From positions 1 through 64,000 of the forward strand of contig CAZFKP010000008.1 of the NCBI GenBank assembly GCA_964518725.1: DNA of 64,000 bases. Direction: 5' to 3'. This document shows positions 9,709 through 18,799 of this stretch, piece after piece. Below the pieces are notes generated by a model that was given only the letters and a program-made list of their open reading frames with translations, was not told the DNA's origin and ran no database searches. Each line of letters opens with the position of its first letter. The first letter of the stretch is position 1. This stretch comes from JANRKF01 sp964518725 (GTDB lineage Bacteria; Pseudomonadota; Alphaproteobacteria; Rickettsiales; SXRF01). The position numbers and the translations under genes are program-made.

Positions 9709-9951
9709 ATGTCTCAGTGGTGTCAGTGGGATTACGATTGTGAAACCGCAACCAACTGGAAGATCACGGGAGGCATCATCGCCTTCTGGACCCCATTTAC
9801 ATGGGTCATGACAGCCGTCCACAACGAGCCTTTCAACGAGTGGGTGGTTTTCGGGTTCGGGGCATTCTTTCCTGTCGGCGTGGTGGTATTCCTGATTGGC
9901 GCAGCCAAACGCGCCAGGCTTGGTTCCAGGCCGACTAGTACGGATGACTAG
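9709..9951 (+). CDS. Small two-helix membrane protein, function unknown
   Basis: This encodes 80 residues. I chose the ATG at 9709 (MSQWCQWDYDCETA) because AAGGAG at 9697-9702 sits 6 nt before it; an upstream in-frame ATG at 9685 has no such site. The protein has an acidic, Trp/Cys-containing N-terminus, two hydrophobic segments (about residues 20-38 and 47-66) and a basic, polar tail. It is flanked by an inverted repeat upstream and a strong intrinsic terminator 24 nt downstream, so it appears to be a monocistronic, separately regulated gene. I do not recognise a family. Its position beside the T4SS operon may be coincidence. Confidence 0.75.
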   Translation: MSQWCQWDYDCETATNWKITGGIIAFWTPFTWVMTAVHNEPFNEWVVFGFGAFFPVGVVVFLIGAAKRARLGSRPTSTDD

Positions 9952-9974
9952 TCGAACACTCGCTGCCTGAACTC

Positions 9975-10020
9975 GCCTTCCATCGTTTGCCCTCGCGGCA
10001 TTCGGTGGAAGGCTTTTTTT
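9975..10020 (+). terminator. Rho-independent terminator
   Basis: GCCTTCCA (9975-9982) pairs perfectly with TGGAAGGC (10006-10013), and seven T residues follow at 10014-10020. It lies 24 nt after the stop of the small membrane gene and separates it from dadA. Confidence 0.85.
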
Positions 10021-10061
10021 GCCACTTGCACTCGCCGCGATGACGCCGTAATGAGTGTCGT

Positions 10062-11315
10062 ATGAAAATAGTTATTCTTGGCTCCGGCCTTCTCGGGGTG
10101 ACCTCTGCCTATACGCTGGCAAAGCGCGGCTACCAGGTGACAGTGCTCGACCGCCAGCCGGAAAGCGCAGGGGAAACAAGCTTCGCCAACGGCGGGCAGC
10201 TTTCCTATACCCACGCCGAACCATGGGCAAACCCGACCGTCATTCCCAGCCTGCCGAAGTTGATTTTCGACCCGTCCGCGCCGCTGGTGCTCAGGCCACG
10301 CGCCGACTGGCAGATGATGAAATGGGGCACGAAATTCCTGCTGAACTGCATGGAGCACCGGGCGCGGGTCAACTGTGTGAACATTCTCCGCCTTGGCCTC
10401 TACAGCCGCGAGAAAATGGCCGAATTGCGCGCCGATACCGCCATCGAATTTGATTTCTCCCCCCGCGGCATCCTGCATATTTTCAGCAATAAAAAAAGCT
10501 TCGACCATGCGAAAGGACATGCCGAATTCCAGGCACGCTTCGGTGGCGACGAGCACATCCTCACTACCGAAGAAGTGTTCGCGCTGGAGCCTGCGCTGCG
10601 CGCCACCAGCCGCACCATCATCGGCGGCATGCACGCGCATCAGGATGAAAGCGGCGACGCCCACACATTCTGTAATGCACTGGCCAGGCACATCACTGAA
10701 CGTTTCGGCGTCACGTTCCTTTATAACACCACCATTGAGTCGTTCGTTCGTGACGGCGACCGCATCACCGCCGTTAAAACCAGCAGCGGCGAAATGGAAG
10801 CCGATGGTTTCGTGATGGCGATGGGCTCCTATAGCCCGCTATTGCTTCGCCCGCTTGGGATCGACGTGCCGATCTACCCGATGAAAGGCTACTCCATCAC
10901 CCTGCCCGCCAACGAGCATTGCCCACAGATGAGCCTCACCGACGGCACTTATAAAATCGTCTACAGCCGGCTGGGCAACCGCCTGCGTATCGCCGGCACC
11001 GCCGAATTCGCCGGGCATAACTCCGCCATCCGCGAGCGGCGCATCAGGCCGATCATCAAGGCAGCGCGCACCCTGCTGCCAGGTGCCAACTGGGACGGTG
11101 ACATCGATCGCTGGGCATGCCTGCGTCCCTCAACGCCGGACGGCCCGCCGATTATCGGCAAGACGCCGTACTCCAACCTGTTCCTCAACACCGGCCACGG
11201 CACGCTGGGCTGGACACAAGCCGCCGGCAGCGCTACGCTGCTCGCTGACATCATGGACAACAAGCCGCCGGAAATCATCACCGCCGGCCTAACGCTGGAG
11301 CGTTACCTTGCATGA
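10062..11315 (+). CDS. dadA: D-amino-acid dehydrogenase (FAD-dependent, DadA family)
   Basis: This 417-residue protein begins with the FAD-binding Rossmann signature 'VILGSGLLGVTSAYTLAKRG' (residues 3-22), followed by the acidic end of beta-2 'VTVLDRQ'. It has the DadA-typical 'SFANGGQLSYTHAEPWANP' (about 45-63) and a C-terminal 'LNTGHGTLGWTQAAGSA' FAD contact. Length matches DadA, which oxidises D-amino acids (mainly D-Ala) to the 2-oxo acid and ammonia at the membrane. It is the first of three overlapping plus-strand genes (dadA, PAP2, hydrolase), and a class IV aminotransferase faces the operon. A D-amino-acid or peptidoglycan-turnover theme is possible but inferred from position only. Confidence 0.92.
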   Translation: MKIVILGSGLLGVTSAYTLAKRGYQVTVLDRQPESAGETSFANGGQLSYTHAEPWANPTVIPSLPKLIFDPSAPLVLRPRADWQMMKWGTKFLLNCMEHRARVNCVNILRLGLYSREKMAELRADTAIEFDFSPRGILHIFSNKKSFDHAKGHAEFQARFGGDEHILTTEEVFALEPALRATSRTIIGGMHAHQDESGDAHTFCNALARHITERFGVTFLYNTTIESFVRDGDRITAVKTSSGEMEADGFVMAMGSYSPLLLRPLGIDVPIYPMKGYSITLPANEHCPQMSLTDGTYKIVYSRLGNRLRIAGTAEFAGHNSAIRERRIRPIIKAARTLLPGANWDGDIDRWACLRPSTPDGPPIIGKTPYSNLFLNTGHGTLGWTQAAGSATLLADIMDNKPPEIITAGLTLERYLA

Positions 11316-11953
11316 ACGGTTTCAAGGAGCTTCTTTATGACTGGATGGGCGGCAACGAGGTCATCTTCCTCGCCATCAACCACCTGCGCGGCGCTGATTA
11401 TGACCGGCTGATGCGGACGATTTCATGGCTTGGCGACCATGAGCGCTTTCCCCTCTATCTGTTGATTATTGCCGTCTATGTGCTGTTCGCATTGTGCAAA
11501 AAAACCATCTTCTCGGAACGCGGGAAATGGTTTTACACTACAGGCTGGATCGGTGTGTTCGCCGTACTGCTGTCAGGTTACGCAGTCACCGGCGCAGTGA
11601 CCTATGGGCTGAAAGAAGCTGCCTCGATGCCGCGACCCTATGTTGCGCTCGCCGGGAAAGAAACCGTCTATAAGCTGGAAGCCACCGAGCGAGAGGATGA
11701 CTACCGCAGCTTCCCCAGCGGCCATGTGATGTTCACCGCCTTCATGCTCACCGCGCTTGCGCCGATGCTCAGCAGCTTCCTACAAGCATGCGGCCTGACA
11801 TTCCTGCTGCTCGTGGCGTGGTCACGCGTGTCACTTGGCATGCATTTTCCCTCCGACGTGCTCGCTGCGATCCTGATTATGCCACCGCTCATCTCCATCC
11901 TGCGCTTTTATGTGTACAAGCTGCTGCGGATGCTGTTCGGCATCAAATGCTAG
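11312..11953 (+). CDS. PAP2-family membrane phosphatase
   Basis: This 213-residue membrane protein carries the three PAP2 phosphatase motifs in order: KEAASMPRP (about residues 95-103), FPSGH (about 135-139) and SRVSLGMHFPSD (about 171-182). These supply the catalytic His residues and phosphate-binding residues. Five or six hydrophobic helices surround them. The family hydrolyses phosphatidate, undecaprenyl pyrophosphate or similar lipid phosphates at the outer face of the inner membrane; the substrate cannot be read from sequence. The start overlaps the dadA stop by 4 nt (ATGA), and its own 3' end overlaps the next gene, so it is part of one operon. Undecaprenyl-PP phosphatase would fit a cell-wall context, but this is inference. 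Confidence 0.88.
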   Translation: MNGFKELLYDWMGGNEVIFLAINHLRGADYDRLMRTISWLGDHERFPLYLLIIAVYVLFALCKKTIFSERGKWFYTTGWIGVFAVLLSGYAVTGAVTYGLKEAASMPRPYVALAGKETVYKLEATEREDDYRSFPSGHVMFTAFMLTALAPMLSSFLQACGLTFLLLVAWSRVSLGMHFPSDVLAAILIMPPLISILRFYVYKLLRMLFGIKC

Positions 11954-12783
11954 CAACCCTCGCCCTGCCCGACGGCACCGCTTGCCAGCTTGCTTACCAC
12001 AGCTGGGGCGCAGCGGAATCCAGCCGCATATTGTTCTGTGCCCACGGCCTCACCCGCAACGGCATGGATTTTGAGAAACTCGCAAAATCCGCGACCACGC
12101 AAGGGTTCCGCATCATCGCGCCTGACATGCCAGGGCGCGGCGCCAGCCCAGCACTTGCCAACCCGGCACTGTATAACAACGTTGTCAACGCCAGCCTGTG
12201 CGCGCAATTGCTGGCACAGCTCGGCATCCGGCAGGTCGATTGGATCGGCACCTCCATGGGCGGTATGATCGCCATGCTGGTTGCCAACCAGTTTCCCAGC
12301 GTGATAAAAAAACTGGTGTTGAACGATGTCGGTTGCGTCATTACTAGCGCCTCGCTGGAACGCATCGGCGAGTATGTCGGCGTGAATCCATGGCTGCCGA
12401 CACGCGCCGAAGCCGAGGCGGCGCTTAAGCTCCGCACCGCTGGCTTTGGCATTCCGGAACAGGAATGGGCGGGCTTCGCCGAACACAGCATCACGCAATC
12501 CGAACATGGCTACCGGCTGGCATATGACCCGGCGATTGCGCTCGGATTCGCTGCGCTGGAGCCCATGGCCGACATCCTGCTCTGGCCGTTATGGGAAGCG
12601 GTGAAGCTGATTCCTACCCTGCTTATCCGCGGCGAGCATTCCGATTTACTAACCGAGGAAACCGCGCAGACGATGCAGCACACCCACCCGGCGCTCACCC
12701 GTTATAACGTGCCGAATGTCGGCCACGCCCCGGCGCTCCTGACCGACGCCGAAATCATCACGGTGCTTGGATTTTTGCAATAA
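11947..12783 (+). CDS. Alpha/beta-hydrolase
   Basis: This encodes 278 residues from the ATG at 11947, which overlaps the PAP2 stop by 7 nt. A longer upstream frame exists, but it would lie inside the PAP2 gene and adds no hydrolase sequence. The fold is clear: oxyanion-loop CAHGLTRNG, strand-turn PDMPGRGAS, nucleophile elbow GTSMGG (Ser at about 102), an acidic candidate in 'RGEHSDLLT' and the catalytic His in 'NVGHAPAL' near the C-terminus. It is a generic serine hydrolase or esterase; the substrate is unknown. The 3' end overlaps that of the convergent aminotransferase gene by 26 nt, so read-through transcription would create antisense RNA for both. Confidence 0.88.
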   Translation: MLATLALPDGTACQLAYHSWGAAESSRILFCAHGLTRNGMDFEKLAKSATTQGFRIIAPDMPGRGASPALANPALYNNVVNASLCAQLLAQLGIRQVDWIGTSMGGMIAMLVANQFPSVIKKLVLNDVGCVITSASLERIGEYVGVNPWLPTRAEAEAALKLRTAGFGIPEQEWAGFAEHSITQSEHGYRLAYDPAIALGFAALEPMADILLWPLWEAVKLIPTLLIRGEHSDLLTEETAQTMQHTHPALTRYNVPNVGHAPALLTDAEIITVLGFLQ

Positions 12784-13591
12784 TATCGGATTCAATCAGC
12801 ACACGGATTCTTGCTGCCACCGTATCATTCTTTGCTACGTAGCCCAGCGGCGTAATGTGCTCAACAAAGGTGACAAGCCCGCCGATATTAGTCATAAAGA
12901 TTTCATCGGCACCGGCCAGCTCGGCCAGAGTATAGCGCCCTTCCTTCACCGGCAACGGTGACAAGCCAATCACTTTCTTTCGCACCGTACCGGGCACAAA
13001 AGGAAGCGATGGTTCCGGCGTGTGCAGCACATTATCTTTCACCCAGAAAATATTGCCCGACGCGGTTTCGCAAATATGCCCATCGGTATCGAGGATGAGC
13101 GCATTCTCGCAACCATTCTCCCGCGCCTCCATCATCGCAAGCGTATAGAGCATGGCGCTGTTCACTTTGCAGGGAAGCTTCAGGTGCGCCCGCCGTTCAC
13201 TCGCCCACAGATTAATCTTGCCATAAGCAGGGAAAGGTCTTTCCACCGTCTGCACCACTAAAAGCGGCGCACATTCCCCCGGCATGTAACCGATCGCCAC
13301 TGCGCCATTCTCCCCACGCGAAACGATGATGCGTACATAGCCGGATTGGCAGTTGTTTTTGGCGATCAGCGCAGTGCAATTTGCTGCCAGCCCAGAAATA
13401 TCAAGCGGAATGCAGAAATAATCGAGTCCGTTTTTCAGCCGTTCAAAATGCGCGAGCGCATCCCACATCCGGCCATTCACCACTAAAATCGTCTCGAATA
13501 TCCCGTCGCCGAAACGGAAACTTCGGTCATCGGCAGTGATAAACGCGGCATCCGCCGGCAGGAATTGATTTTGCGTGTAAATAAATTGCAT
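12758..13591 (-). CDS. Class IV PLP aminotransferase (D-alanine/branched-chain/PabC-like)
   Basis: This 277-residue protein has the fold-type IV aminotransferase pattern: 'DRSFRFGDGIFETILV' near the N-terminus, the candidate PLP lysine K142 in 'LPCKVNSAMLYTL', and the PLP-contacting Glu in 'ETASGNIF' (about 175). Members include D-amino-acid aminotransferase, branched-chain aminotransferase and 4-amino-4-deoxychorismate lyase. These cannot be separated here by eye, though the length fits D-amino-acid aminotransferase or PabC better than IlvE. Facing dadA and its operon makes D-amino-acid metabolism an attractive guess. It is transcribed convergently with the hydrolase, with a 26-nt overlap, and divergently from the secreted protein gene at 13695. 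Confidence 0.85.
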   Translation of the reverse strand: MQFIYTQNQFLPADAAFITADDRSFRFGDGIFETILVVNGRMWDALAHFERLKNGLDYFCIPLDISGLAANCTALIAKNNCQSGYVRIIVSRGENGAVAIGYMPGECAPLLVVQTVERPFPAYGKINLWASERRAHLKLPCKVNSAMLYTLAMMEARENGCENALILDTDGHICETASGNIFWVKDNVLHTPEPSLPFVPGTVRKKVIGLSPLPVKEGRYTLAELAGADEIFMTNIGGLVTFVEHITPLGYVAKNDTVAARIRVLIESDIIAKIQAP

Positions 13592-13694
13592 ATTGGCAAA
13601 AATAATTGGTTAATTCCTCTTAAAAATCCATTGGCCGTCATCTTATTGTCATAATTTTATAATAGAATGATAGGAAATTCATTCGGAGACTTGC

Positions 13695-14822
13695 ATGAAA
13701 AAACATTTTATTGCAAACGCCAGCTTAATTGTTGCCCTTACATTTTGCAATGTAGCTCAAGCAGCTAATAGCTACGAACTTACATCAGTCGGTGCTTTTA
13801 CCGCTCCCATAAATTCAGGACTCTGTGCCTACACAGTTCAAGTCATGGATAGGAAAAGCCGTGTTGTTTACGAAACAGTTTCTTTCGCGTCTAACCCTGT
13901 GTGGCAAGGCTGGTACGGCGGAGGATTTTCAGAAATATGCCGGAATGAATGCAATCAATCTGCTGAGCGCCTAGCTTCCCAAGTCAAAGACCAAATTATT
14001 AATAAAGATCGTACAGCCGATGTAAAGATCGTAATTGCGACATGCGATTCAAGTAAAGTTCCGCCTCTTACACCTTTACCATCACCACCACCTTCGCCGC
14101 CAACTTCGCCGTCTAATAAATCATGTAAGGTCAGTGCAACCGGGACATTTAACCAAGAAACCAGACAATGTAACGTGACTTACTCCGGCAATAAAGGCAG
14201 TGGCATGACCGCCACATACAATGTGGCATCGCTTTCCGAATGTGTGACTGAGTGTAAAGGCCAACTTGCCGGGTTGCGGCAGGGAACCTACACGTCGAAA
14301 TATATATGCGAACAGCCAGCATCAGTCAGTGCCGATGACAGCGCATGCAACAACATCAAAACCATAGGTACGCCGCCACCACCGGCACCGCCACCTCCAC
14401 CTGCCTGTAAAATCGAAAACAGCACTATCATGGGCAGCTTCAACAGCAAAACCGGCCTGTGCACCCTGCTGACCGATTGCCCGGGTAAATATGTGAGCCA
14501 GCAGGAGAGCAACATCGCCTATCTCGGCCGCCTGAGTGAAACGCAGTGCAAAAATTATTGCAACAACTTAGGCAAGCGTTGCGTCTTCGGGTCGACGGAT
14601 GGTTATACGCCGCCAGGGACAACCCCTGCAAACCCAACAACTTGCGATTCGGCGACGTCGGATGCCGCAGCCATCTACACCAAGGCCGACAGCATGTGCA
14701 AGATCGTATCCAGCTGCCAAGGCACGGTGCTGGCAAACATCAAGGTTGGCAATTTCAGCGCCTGCAACAGCTACTGTAAAGAGAGCTGGACAGGTAAATG
14801 CAAAAGCATTAGCCAGCAATAA
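13695..14822 (+). CDS. Secreted Cys-rich modular protein with proline linkers
   Basis: This 375-residue protein has a clear signal peptide (MKKHFIANASLIVALTFC...AQA, cleavage near residue 23) and a GGAG site 6 nt before the ATG. After an N-terminal domain with four Cys come a Pro/Ser linker (about residues 118-137), a Cys-rich module, a Pro-rich linker (about 223-236), and two more related Cys modules. The modules share a spacing of the type F-x-T-x-x-C ... LS-x-C-x-x-x-C, so they look like diverged repeats. The even Cys pattern suggests disulfides formed in the periplasm or outside. I recognise no family. AT content is higher in the first third than in neighbouring genes. A strong terminator follows. 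Adhesin or effector roles are speculation. Confidence 0.8.
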   Translation: MKKHFIANASLIVALTFCNVAQAANSYELTSVGAFTAPINSGLCAYTVQVMDRKSRVVYETVSFASNPVWQGWYGGGFSEICRNECNQSAERLASQVKDQIINKDRTADVKIVIATCDSSKVPPLTPLPSPPPSPPTSPSNKSCKVSATGTFNQETRQCNVTYSGNKGSGMTATYNVASLSECVTECKGQLAGLRQGTYTSKYICEQPASVSADDSACNNIKTIGTPPPPAPPPPPACKIENSTIMGSFNSKTGLCTLLTDCPGKYVSQQESNIAYLGRLSETQCKNYCNNLGKRCVFGSTDGYTPPGTTPANPTTCDSATSDAAAIYTKADSMCKIVSSCQGTVLANIKVGNFSACNSYCKESWTGKCKSISQQ

Positions 14823-14836
14823 TCCACCTGATTTTA

Positions 14837-14868
14837 AAAACCCCGGCCCTAAAAAGCCGGGGTTTTTT
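14837..14868 (+). terminator. Rho-independent terminator
   Basis: AAAACCCCGGC (14837-14847) pairs with GCCGGGGTTTT (14856-14866), an 11-bp stem with an 8-nt loop, ending in six T residues. It lies 14 nt after the stop of the secreted Cys-rich protein and insulates ccmC from it. Confidence 0.93.
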
Positions 14869-14904
14869 ATTGGCAATCGGCAGGCAAAGCTGTAGTAACA
14901 GCGA

Positions 14905-15612
14905 ATGCATAAATTCGCCAACCCCACCCGTTTCATCCGGCTTGCCGATACGTTACTCCCGTGGCTCACGGTCGCGTGCCTTGCGCTGCTGGCGCTGGGT
15001 CTGTGGCAAGCACTCATCGTCTCGCCACCGGATTATCAGCAGGGCGACAGCGTGCGGATCATGTATGTGCACGTGCCGGCAGCGTGGATGTCAATGGCGG
15101 TCTATAGCGTCATGGCGCTCGCAAGCGCGGCATTCCTCGTCTGGCGGCATCCGCTGGCAGATATAGCCGCCCGCACAAGTGCCCCCCTGGGTGCAGCGTT
15201 CACGCTGATTACACTCATCACCGGCTCGCTCTGGGGCAAGCCAATGTGGGGCACATGGTGGGCATGGGATGCTCGGCTTACCTCGGTACTGGTGCTGTTT
15301 TTCCTTTATGTCGGCTATATCGCGCTGGCCGATAGCGTCGCCCATGACGAGCGCGGCAAAAAAATCTGCGCCATCCTCGCGCTGGTCGGGTTCGTGAATA
15401 TCCCAGTGATCCGCTTCTCGGTGGAGTGGTGGAATACGCTGCACCAGCCCGCCAGCATCATCCGCGAAGGCGGCATGAGCATCGACGCATCCATGCTGGC
15501 GCCGCTGTTCCTCATGGCAGCCGCCTTCCACCTGCTCTTTCTTGTGCTGCTGCTGGTACGCATGAAAACCGCGCTGATCCAGCAAAAAATACGGCGAATG
15601 CAGCTTAGTTGA
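14905..15612 (+). CDS. ccmC: Cytochrome c maturation haem-handling protein CcmC
   Basis: This 235-residue protein has six hydrophobic helices and the haem-binding tryptophan-rich motif WGTWWAWDARLTS at about residues 112-124. Two conserved His residues are also seen, in 'MYVHVPAAW' and 'WWNTLHQPA'. CcmC loads haem onto the chaperone CcmE in the periplasm during system I cytochrome c biogenesis. It stands alone here without ccmA, ccmB, ccmD or ccmE, in contrast to the compact operons of most alphaproteobacteria; scattered ccm genes are common in Rickettsiales. It starts 37 nt after the upstream terminator, so its promoter is probably immediately upstream or within that short gap. Confidence 0.95.
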   Translation: MHKFANPTRFIRLADTLLPWLTVACLALLALGLWQALIVSPPDYQQGDSVRIMYVHVPAAWMSMAVYSVMALASAAFLVWRHPLADIAARTSAPLGAAFTLITLITGSLWGKPMWGTWWAWDARLTSVLVLFFLYVGYIALADSVAHDERGKKICAILALVGFVNIPVIRFSVEWWNTLHQPASIIREGGMSIDASMLAPLFLMAAAFHLLFLVLLLVRMKTALIQQKIRRMQLS

Positions 15613-15678
15613 GCCTTGCAAAACATGTGCTCATCCGCTATAGAGCGACTCTCAACCCATGAACGTGAATAGTTGCCC

Positions 15679-16017
15679 ATGACCTTTGTTGTTACCGACG
15701 CCTGTATCAAATGCAAATATACCGACTGCGTGGAAGTCTGCCCGGTGGACTGCTTCTACGAAGGCGAAAACATGCTCATCATCAACCCCGACGAATGCAT
15801 CGATTGCGGGGTGTGCGAGCCGGAATGCCCGGCAGAAGCCATCGTTCCGGAATCCGACTCAGTGCTGAAATGGGTGGAGCTTGCCCGCGAATACGGGGCA
15901 AAATGGCCAAACATCTCCGCGAAAAAACCCCATGCGGCCGATGCCGATGATTTCAAAGGTATCGCCGGGAAATTTGAAGCACATTTCAGCCCGAATCCGG
16001 GTGATGGTACGAAGTGA
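15679..16017 (+). CDS. fdxA: Ferredoxin FdxA (7Fe type)
   Basis: This encodes 112 residues from the ATG at 15679. An in-frame TTG six bases earlier is less likely, since the family begins with M-T-[FY]-V-V-T-D. The N-terminal half holds the two cluster-binding sets: Cys residues in 'TDACIKCKYTDCVEVCPVDC' and 'CIDCGVCEPECP', as in [3Fe-4S][4Fe-4S] ferredoxins. The C-terminal extension of about 55 residues is usual for alphaproteobacterial FdxA. The protein is a cytoplasmic electron carrier; its partner is not evident. Its stop codon overlaps the GTG start of glnE, so the two are probably translated together. Confidence 0.95.
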   Translation: MTFVVTDACIKCKYTDCVEVCPVDCFYEGENMLIINPDECIDCGVCEPECPAEAIVPESDSVLKWVELAREYGAKWPNISAKKPHAADADDFKGIAGKFEAHFSPNPGDGTK

Positions 16018-18788
16018 CACAGGCGCCAGCAAGCCTCGCGAATTCCCCCTACCTCACCCAGCTTTCAACGCGCTATCCTGCAATTTATGAACGTGCGGCC
16101 AGCGAGCCGATCGACGCACTCGTTAAGGCCGAATGTTTTTCGCTCCCGGCCGAGTTCGCATCACAGGATGCGCTCATGCGCGAGCTGCGTATCGCCAAGA
16201 ATAAGCTCGCCCTGCTAGTCGCACTCGCCGACCTTGGCAATAGCTGGCCGCTGGAACAGGTCACCCAGACTCTCTCGGACTTTGCCGACTACACCCTATC
16301 GCACGCACTGGATTTCTTGTTACGGCAGGCCGCCGCGCGCGGTGAAATCACGCTGCCGGACAAGACACGGCCAAGCCACGGCTCCGGCATCATCATACTT
16401 GGCATGGGCAAGCTCGGCGGCTTCGAGCTGAATTACTCCAGCGATATCGACCTCATCATCTTCTTTGAACCCGGCACCCTAGCCTATGCCGGCCGCGGCA
16501 GCGAACAGAAATTCATGAACAAGATCGCGCAGGACATGGTCACTATCATGCAGGAGCGCACCACCGACGGCTACGTGTTCCGCACCGACCTGCGCCTGCG
16601 CCCTGACCCGGCCTCCACCCCGCCGGCCATCACCGTCACCGCCGCCTACCAATATTATGAAAGTGTTGGCCAGAACTGGGAGCGCGCTGCCATGATCAAG
16701 GCGCGGCCGGTCGCTGGAGACATCACAGCCGGCGACCGTTTCCTGCACGGGCTTACGCCCTATGTCTGGCGCCGCAACCTCGATTTTGCCGCCATCAACG
16801 ACATCCACTCCATCAAGCGCCAGATGGATGCGCGGGTCGAACGCACCATTCGCATGCCCGGTCATAACATCAAACTCGGCATGGGCGGCATCCGCGAAAT
16901 CGAGTTTTATGTACAAATCCACCAGCTCATCTGGGGGGGCAGGAAACCATCGTTGCGGCTGCGCGGCACCTGCGAAACGCTGGCGCAACTCGTGGCGGAG
17001 GGAATCGTCGATGAAGAGACCCGCGCCACGCTGGTGGCAAGCTACCGCTTCCACCGCATGGTCGAGCATCGGTTGCAAATGGTAAACGATGCCCAAACCC
17101 ATACGATGCCGGAAACCGAAGCCGAGCTTACCGGAGTCGCTGCACTTGCCGGATACAAAGAATTATCGTTGTTTGAAAATGATTTAATTAGATATCTTAA
17201 AGTTGTGCACAAGATATTTTCGGAGTCATTTAAAAGCGCGGATGATTTGGGCGATATTGGAAATCTGGTGTTCACCGGTGTCAGCCACGACCCCGAAACC
17301 ATCAAGACCCTCACCCAGATGGGCTACCAGAAGCCCGAAAGCGTCTCTGAAATTATCATGGGCTGGCACCATGGCTCCAAGCGCTGCACCCGCACCAAAC
17401 GCGCCCGCGAGCTGCTTACTGAGTTGATGCCGACCCTGCTCACCCGCCTCGCCGACACCGCCAACCCAGACACCGCCTTCCTGAAGTTCGATGAATTCCT
17501 CACCGACCTCCCCGCCGCCATCCAGCTATTCTCGTTATTCCAAGCCAACAAAGACCTACTGGAGCTGATCGCCGACATCATGGGCAGCGCCCCGGCGCTC
17601 GCCAACACGTTGGCCAAATCGCCGGAATTGATCGAAGCGGTGCTATTCGCTGATTTCTATAAAGGCCTGCCGGACAAACAGGCTCTTACCGAACAGGCCG
17701 CCGAGCGCACCGCTTACGCCAGCGATACCGAAGAAATGCTGGAACAGCTGACCTACTTCCGCAACGAACGCCAGTTCCAGGCCGGTGTGCAATTTCTAAA
17801 AGGCATGATTGATCCGAAGGAACTGGGACGTTTCCTCACCGATCTGGCCGAACTGGTCATGGAACGTGCATTAGCCGCCGTGCAAGGAGAGTTCGAGAAA
17901 ACCTATGGCCGGATTGCCACCGCCGAATTCGCCGTCATTGCACTCGGGAAATGCGGCAGCCACGAACTGACCTTCCACTCTGACCTCGATTTGGTATTCA
18001 TCTACCGCGTCGATGATTTCGAGACACTGTCAGACGGCGAAAAGCAGCATAATGCCAGCGTCTATTACAACCGGCTGGCACAGCGACTGGTCAATGTCCT
18101 GTCGGCACTGAACCGCGCGGGCATGCTCTATGAGGTGGACACGCGCCTGCGTCCATCCGGCAAGCAGGGGCTACTCGCCGTTAGCGACAAGGCGCTCGAT
18201 CACTATTTCCGCGAGCTGGCCTGGACATTTGAAACCATGGCCTTCACCAAAGCGCGCCCGATCGCCGGGGATGCACCGCTGTGCGATAGCCTGTCCAGCT
18301 TCATCCGCACACTGATCGAAAAGCCGCGTGACACTGCAAAGCTCACCACCGATGTGCAGGAGATGCGGCAGCGGATGGCAGAAAGCTTCCACACCACCAA
18401 CCCGTGGGACATTAAATACGCCCGTGGCGGCATGGTCGATGTTGATTTCATCGCGCAATATTTGCTGCTCCTGCACGCACCAGGCCACCATGGCGCACCG
18501 CTGGGCAGCAGCGAGCTCATCCTCCAATGGTACGTCACCGCCAACCTCCCCGGTGCAGACATGGTAGAGTCGGTGATCGCAGCCAACCAGTTCCTTTCCC
18601 AGCTGTTCAATATGCTGCGCCTGTGCATCAACACCCCACTCGACGAGCAGGCCGCCCAGCCGGGGTTGAAGAAAATACTGTGCAAAACCTCAAAAACAGT
18701 CGATTTCACCGAATTGGGTGAGCGGCTACGGACGCTTGAAGAATCGGTATATCGTGCCTATATTGCCCTTATCGTCCCACCATCATAA
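16014..18788 (+). CDS. glnE: Glutamine-synthetase adenylyltransferase/adenylyl-removing enzyme
   Basis: This 924-residue protein has two nucleotidyltransferase domains, each with the GlnE signature. The first is GMGKLGG-F-EL followed by SDIDL (about residues 130-147), in the de-adenylylating half. The second is ALGKCGS-H-EL followed by SDLDLVFIYR (about 642-664), in the adenylylating half. Near-full length (usual about 930-990) and both active sites intact indicate a working enzyme. It adds or removes AMP on glutamine synthetase in response to nitrogen status relayed by PII. It starts with GTG inside the fdxA stop. GlnE is normally absent from reduced intracellular Rickettsiales, so it argues for an organism with its own ammonia assimilation control. 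Confidence 0.97.
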   Translation: MTQAPASLANSPYLTQLSTRYPAIYERAASEPIDALVKAECFSLPAEFASQDALMRELRIAKNKLALLVALADLGNSWPLEQVTQTLSDFADYTLSHALDFLLRQAAARGEITLPDKTRPSHGSGIIILGMGKLGGFELNYSSDIDLIIFFEPGTLAYAGRGSEQKFMNKIAQDMVTIMQERTTDGYVFRTDLRLRPDPASTPPAITVTAAYQYYESVGQNWERAAMIKARPVAGDITAGDRFLHGLTPYVWRRNLDFAAINDIHSIKRQMDARVERTIRMPGHNIKLGMGGIREIEFYVQIHQLIWGGRKPSLRLRGTCETLAQLVAEGIVDEETRATLVASYRFHRMVEHRLQMVNDAQTHTMPETEAELTGVAALAGYKELSLFENDLIRYLKVVHKIFSESFKSADDLGDIGNLVFTGVSHDPETIKTLTQMGYQKPESVSEIIMGWHHGSKRCTRTKRARELLTELMPTLLTRLADTANPDTAFLKFDEFLTDLPAAIQLFSLFQANKDLLELIADIMGSAPALANTLAKSPELIEAVLFADFYKGLPDKQALTEQAAERTAYASDTEEMLEQLTYFRNERQFQAGVQFLKGMIDPKELGRFLTDLAELVMERALAAVQGEFEKTYGRIATAEFAVIALGKCGSHELTFHSDLDLVFIYRVDDFETLSDGEKQHNASVYYNRLAQRLVNVLSALNRAGMLYEVDTRLRPSGKQGLLAVSDKALDHYFRELAWTFETMAFTKARPIAGDAPLCDSLSSFIRTLIEKPRDTAKLTTDVQEMRQRMAESFHTTNPWDIKYARGGMVDVDFIAQYLLLLHAPGHHGAPLGSSELILQWYVTANLPGADMVESVIAANQFLSQLFNMLRLCINTPLDEQAAQPGLKKILCKTSKTVDFTELGERLRTLEESVYRAYIALIVPPS

Positions 18789-18799
18789 AGGAGCCTCCC

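Noticed and set aside
9948..10691. Minus-strand frame of 247 codons
   Set aside because: Antisense to dadA and running across its promoter and the upstream terminator; no recognisable domain.
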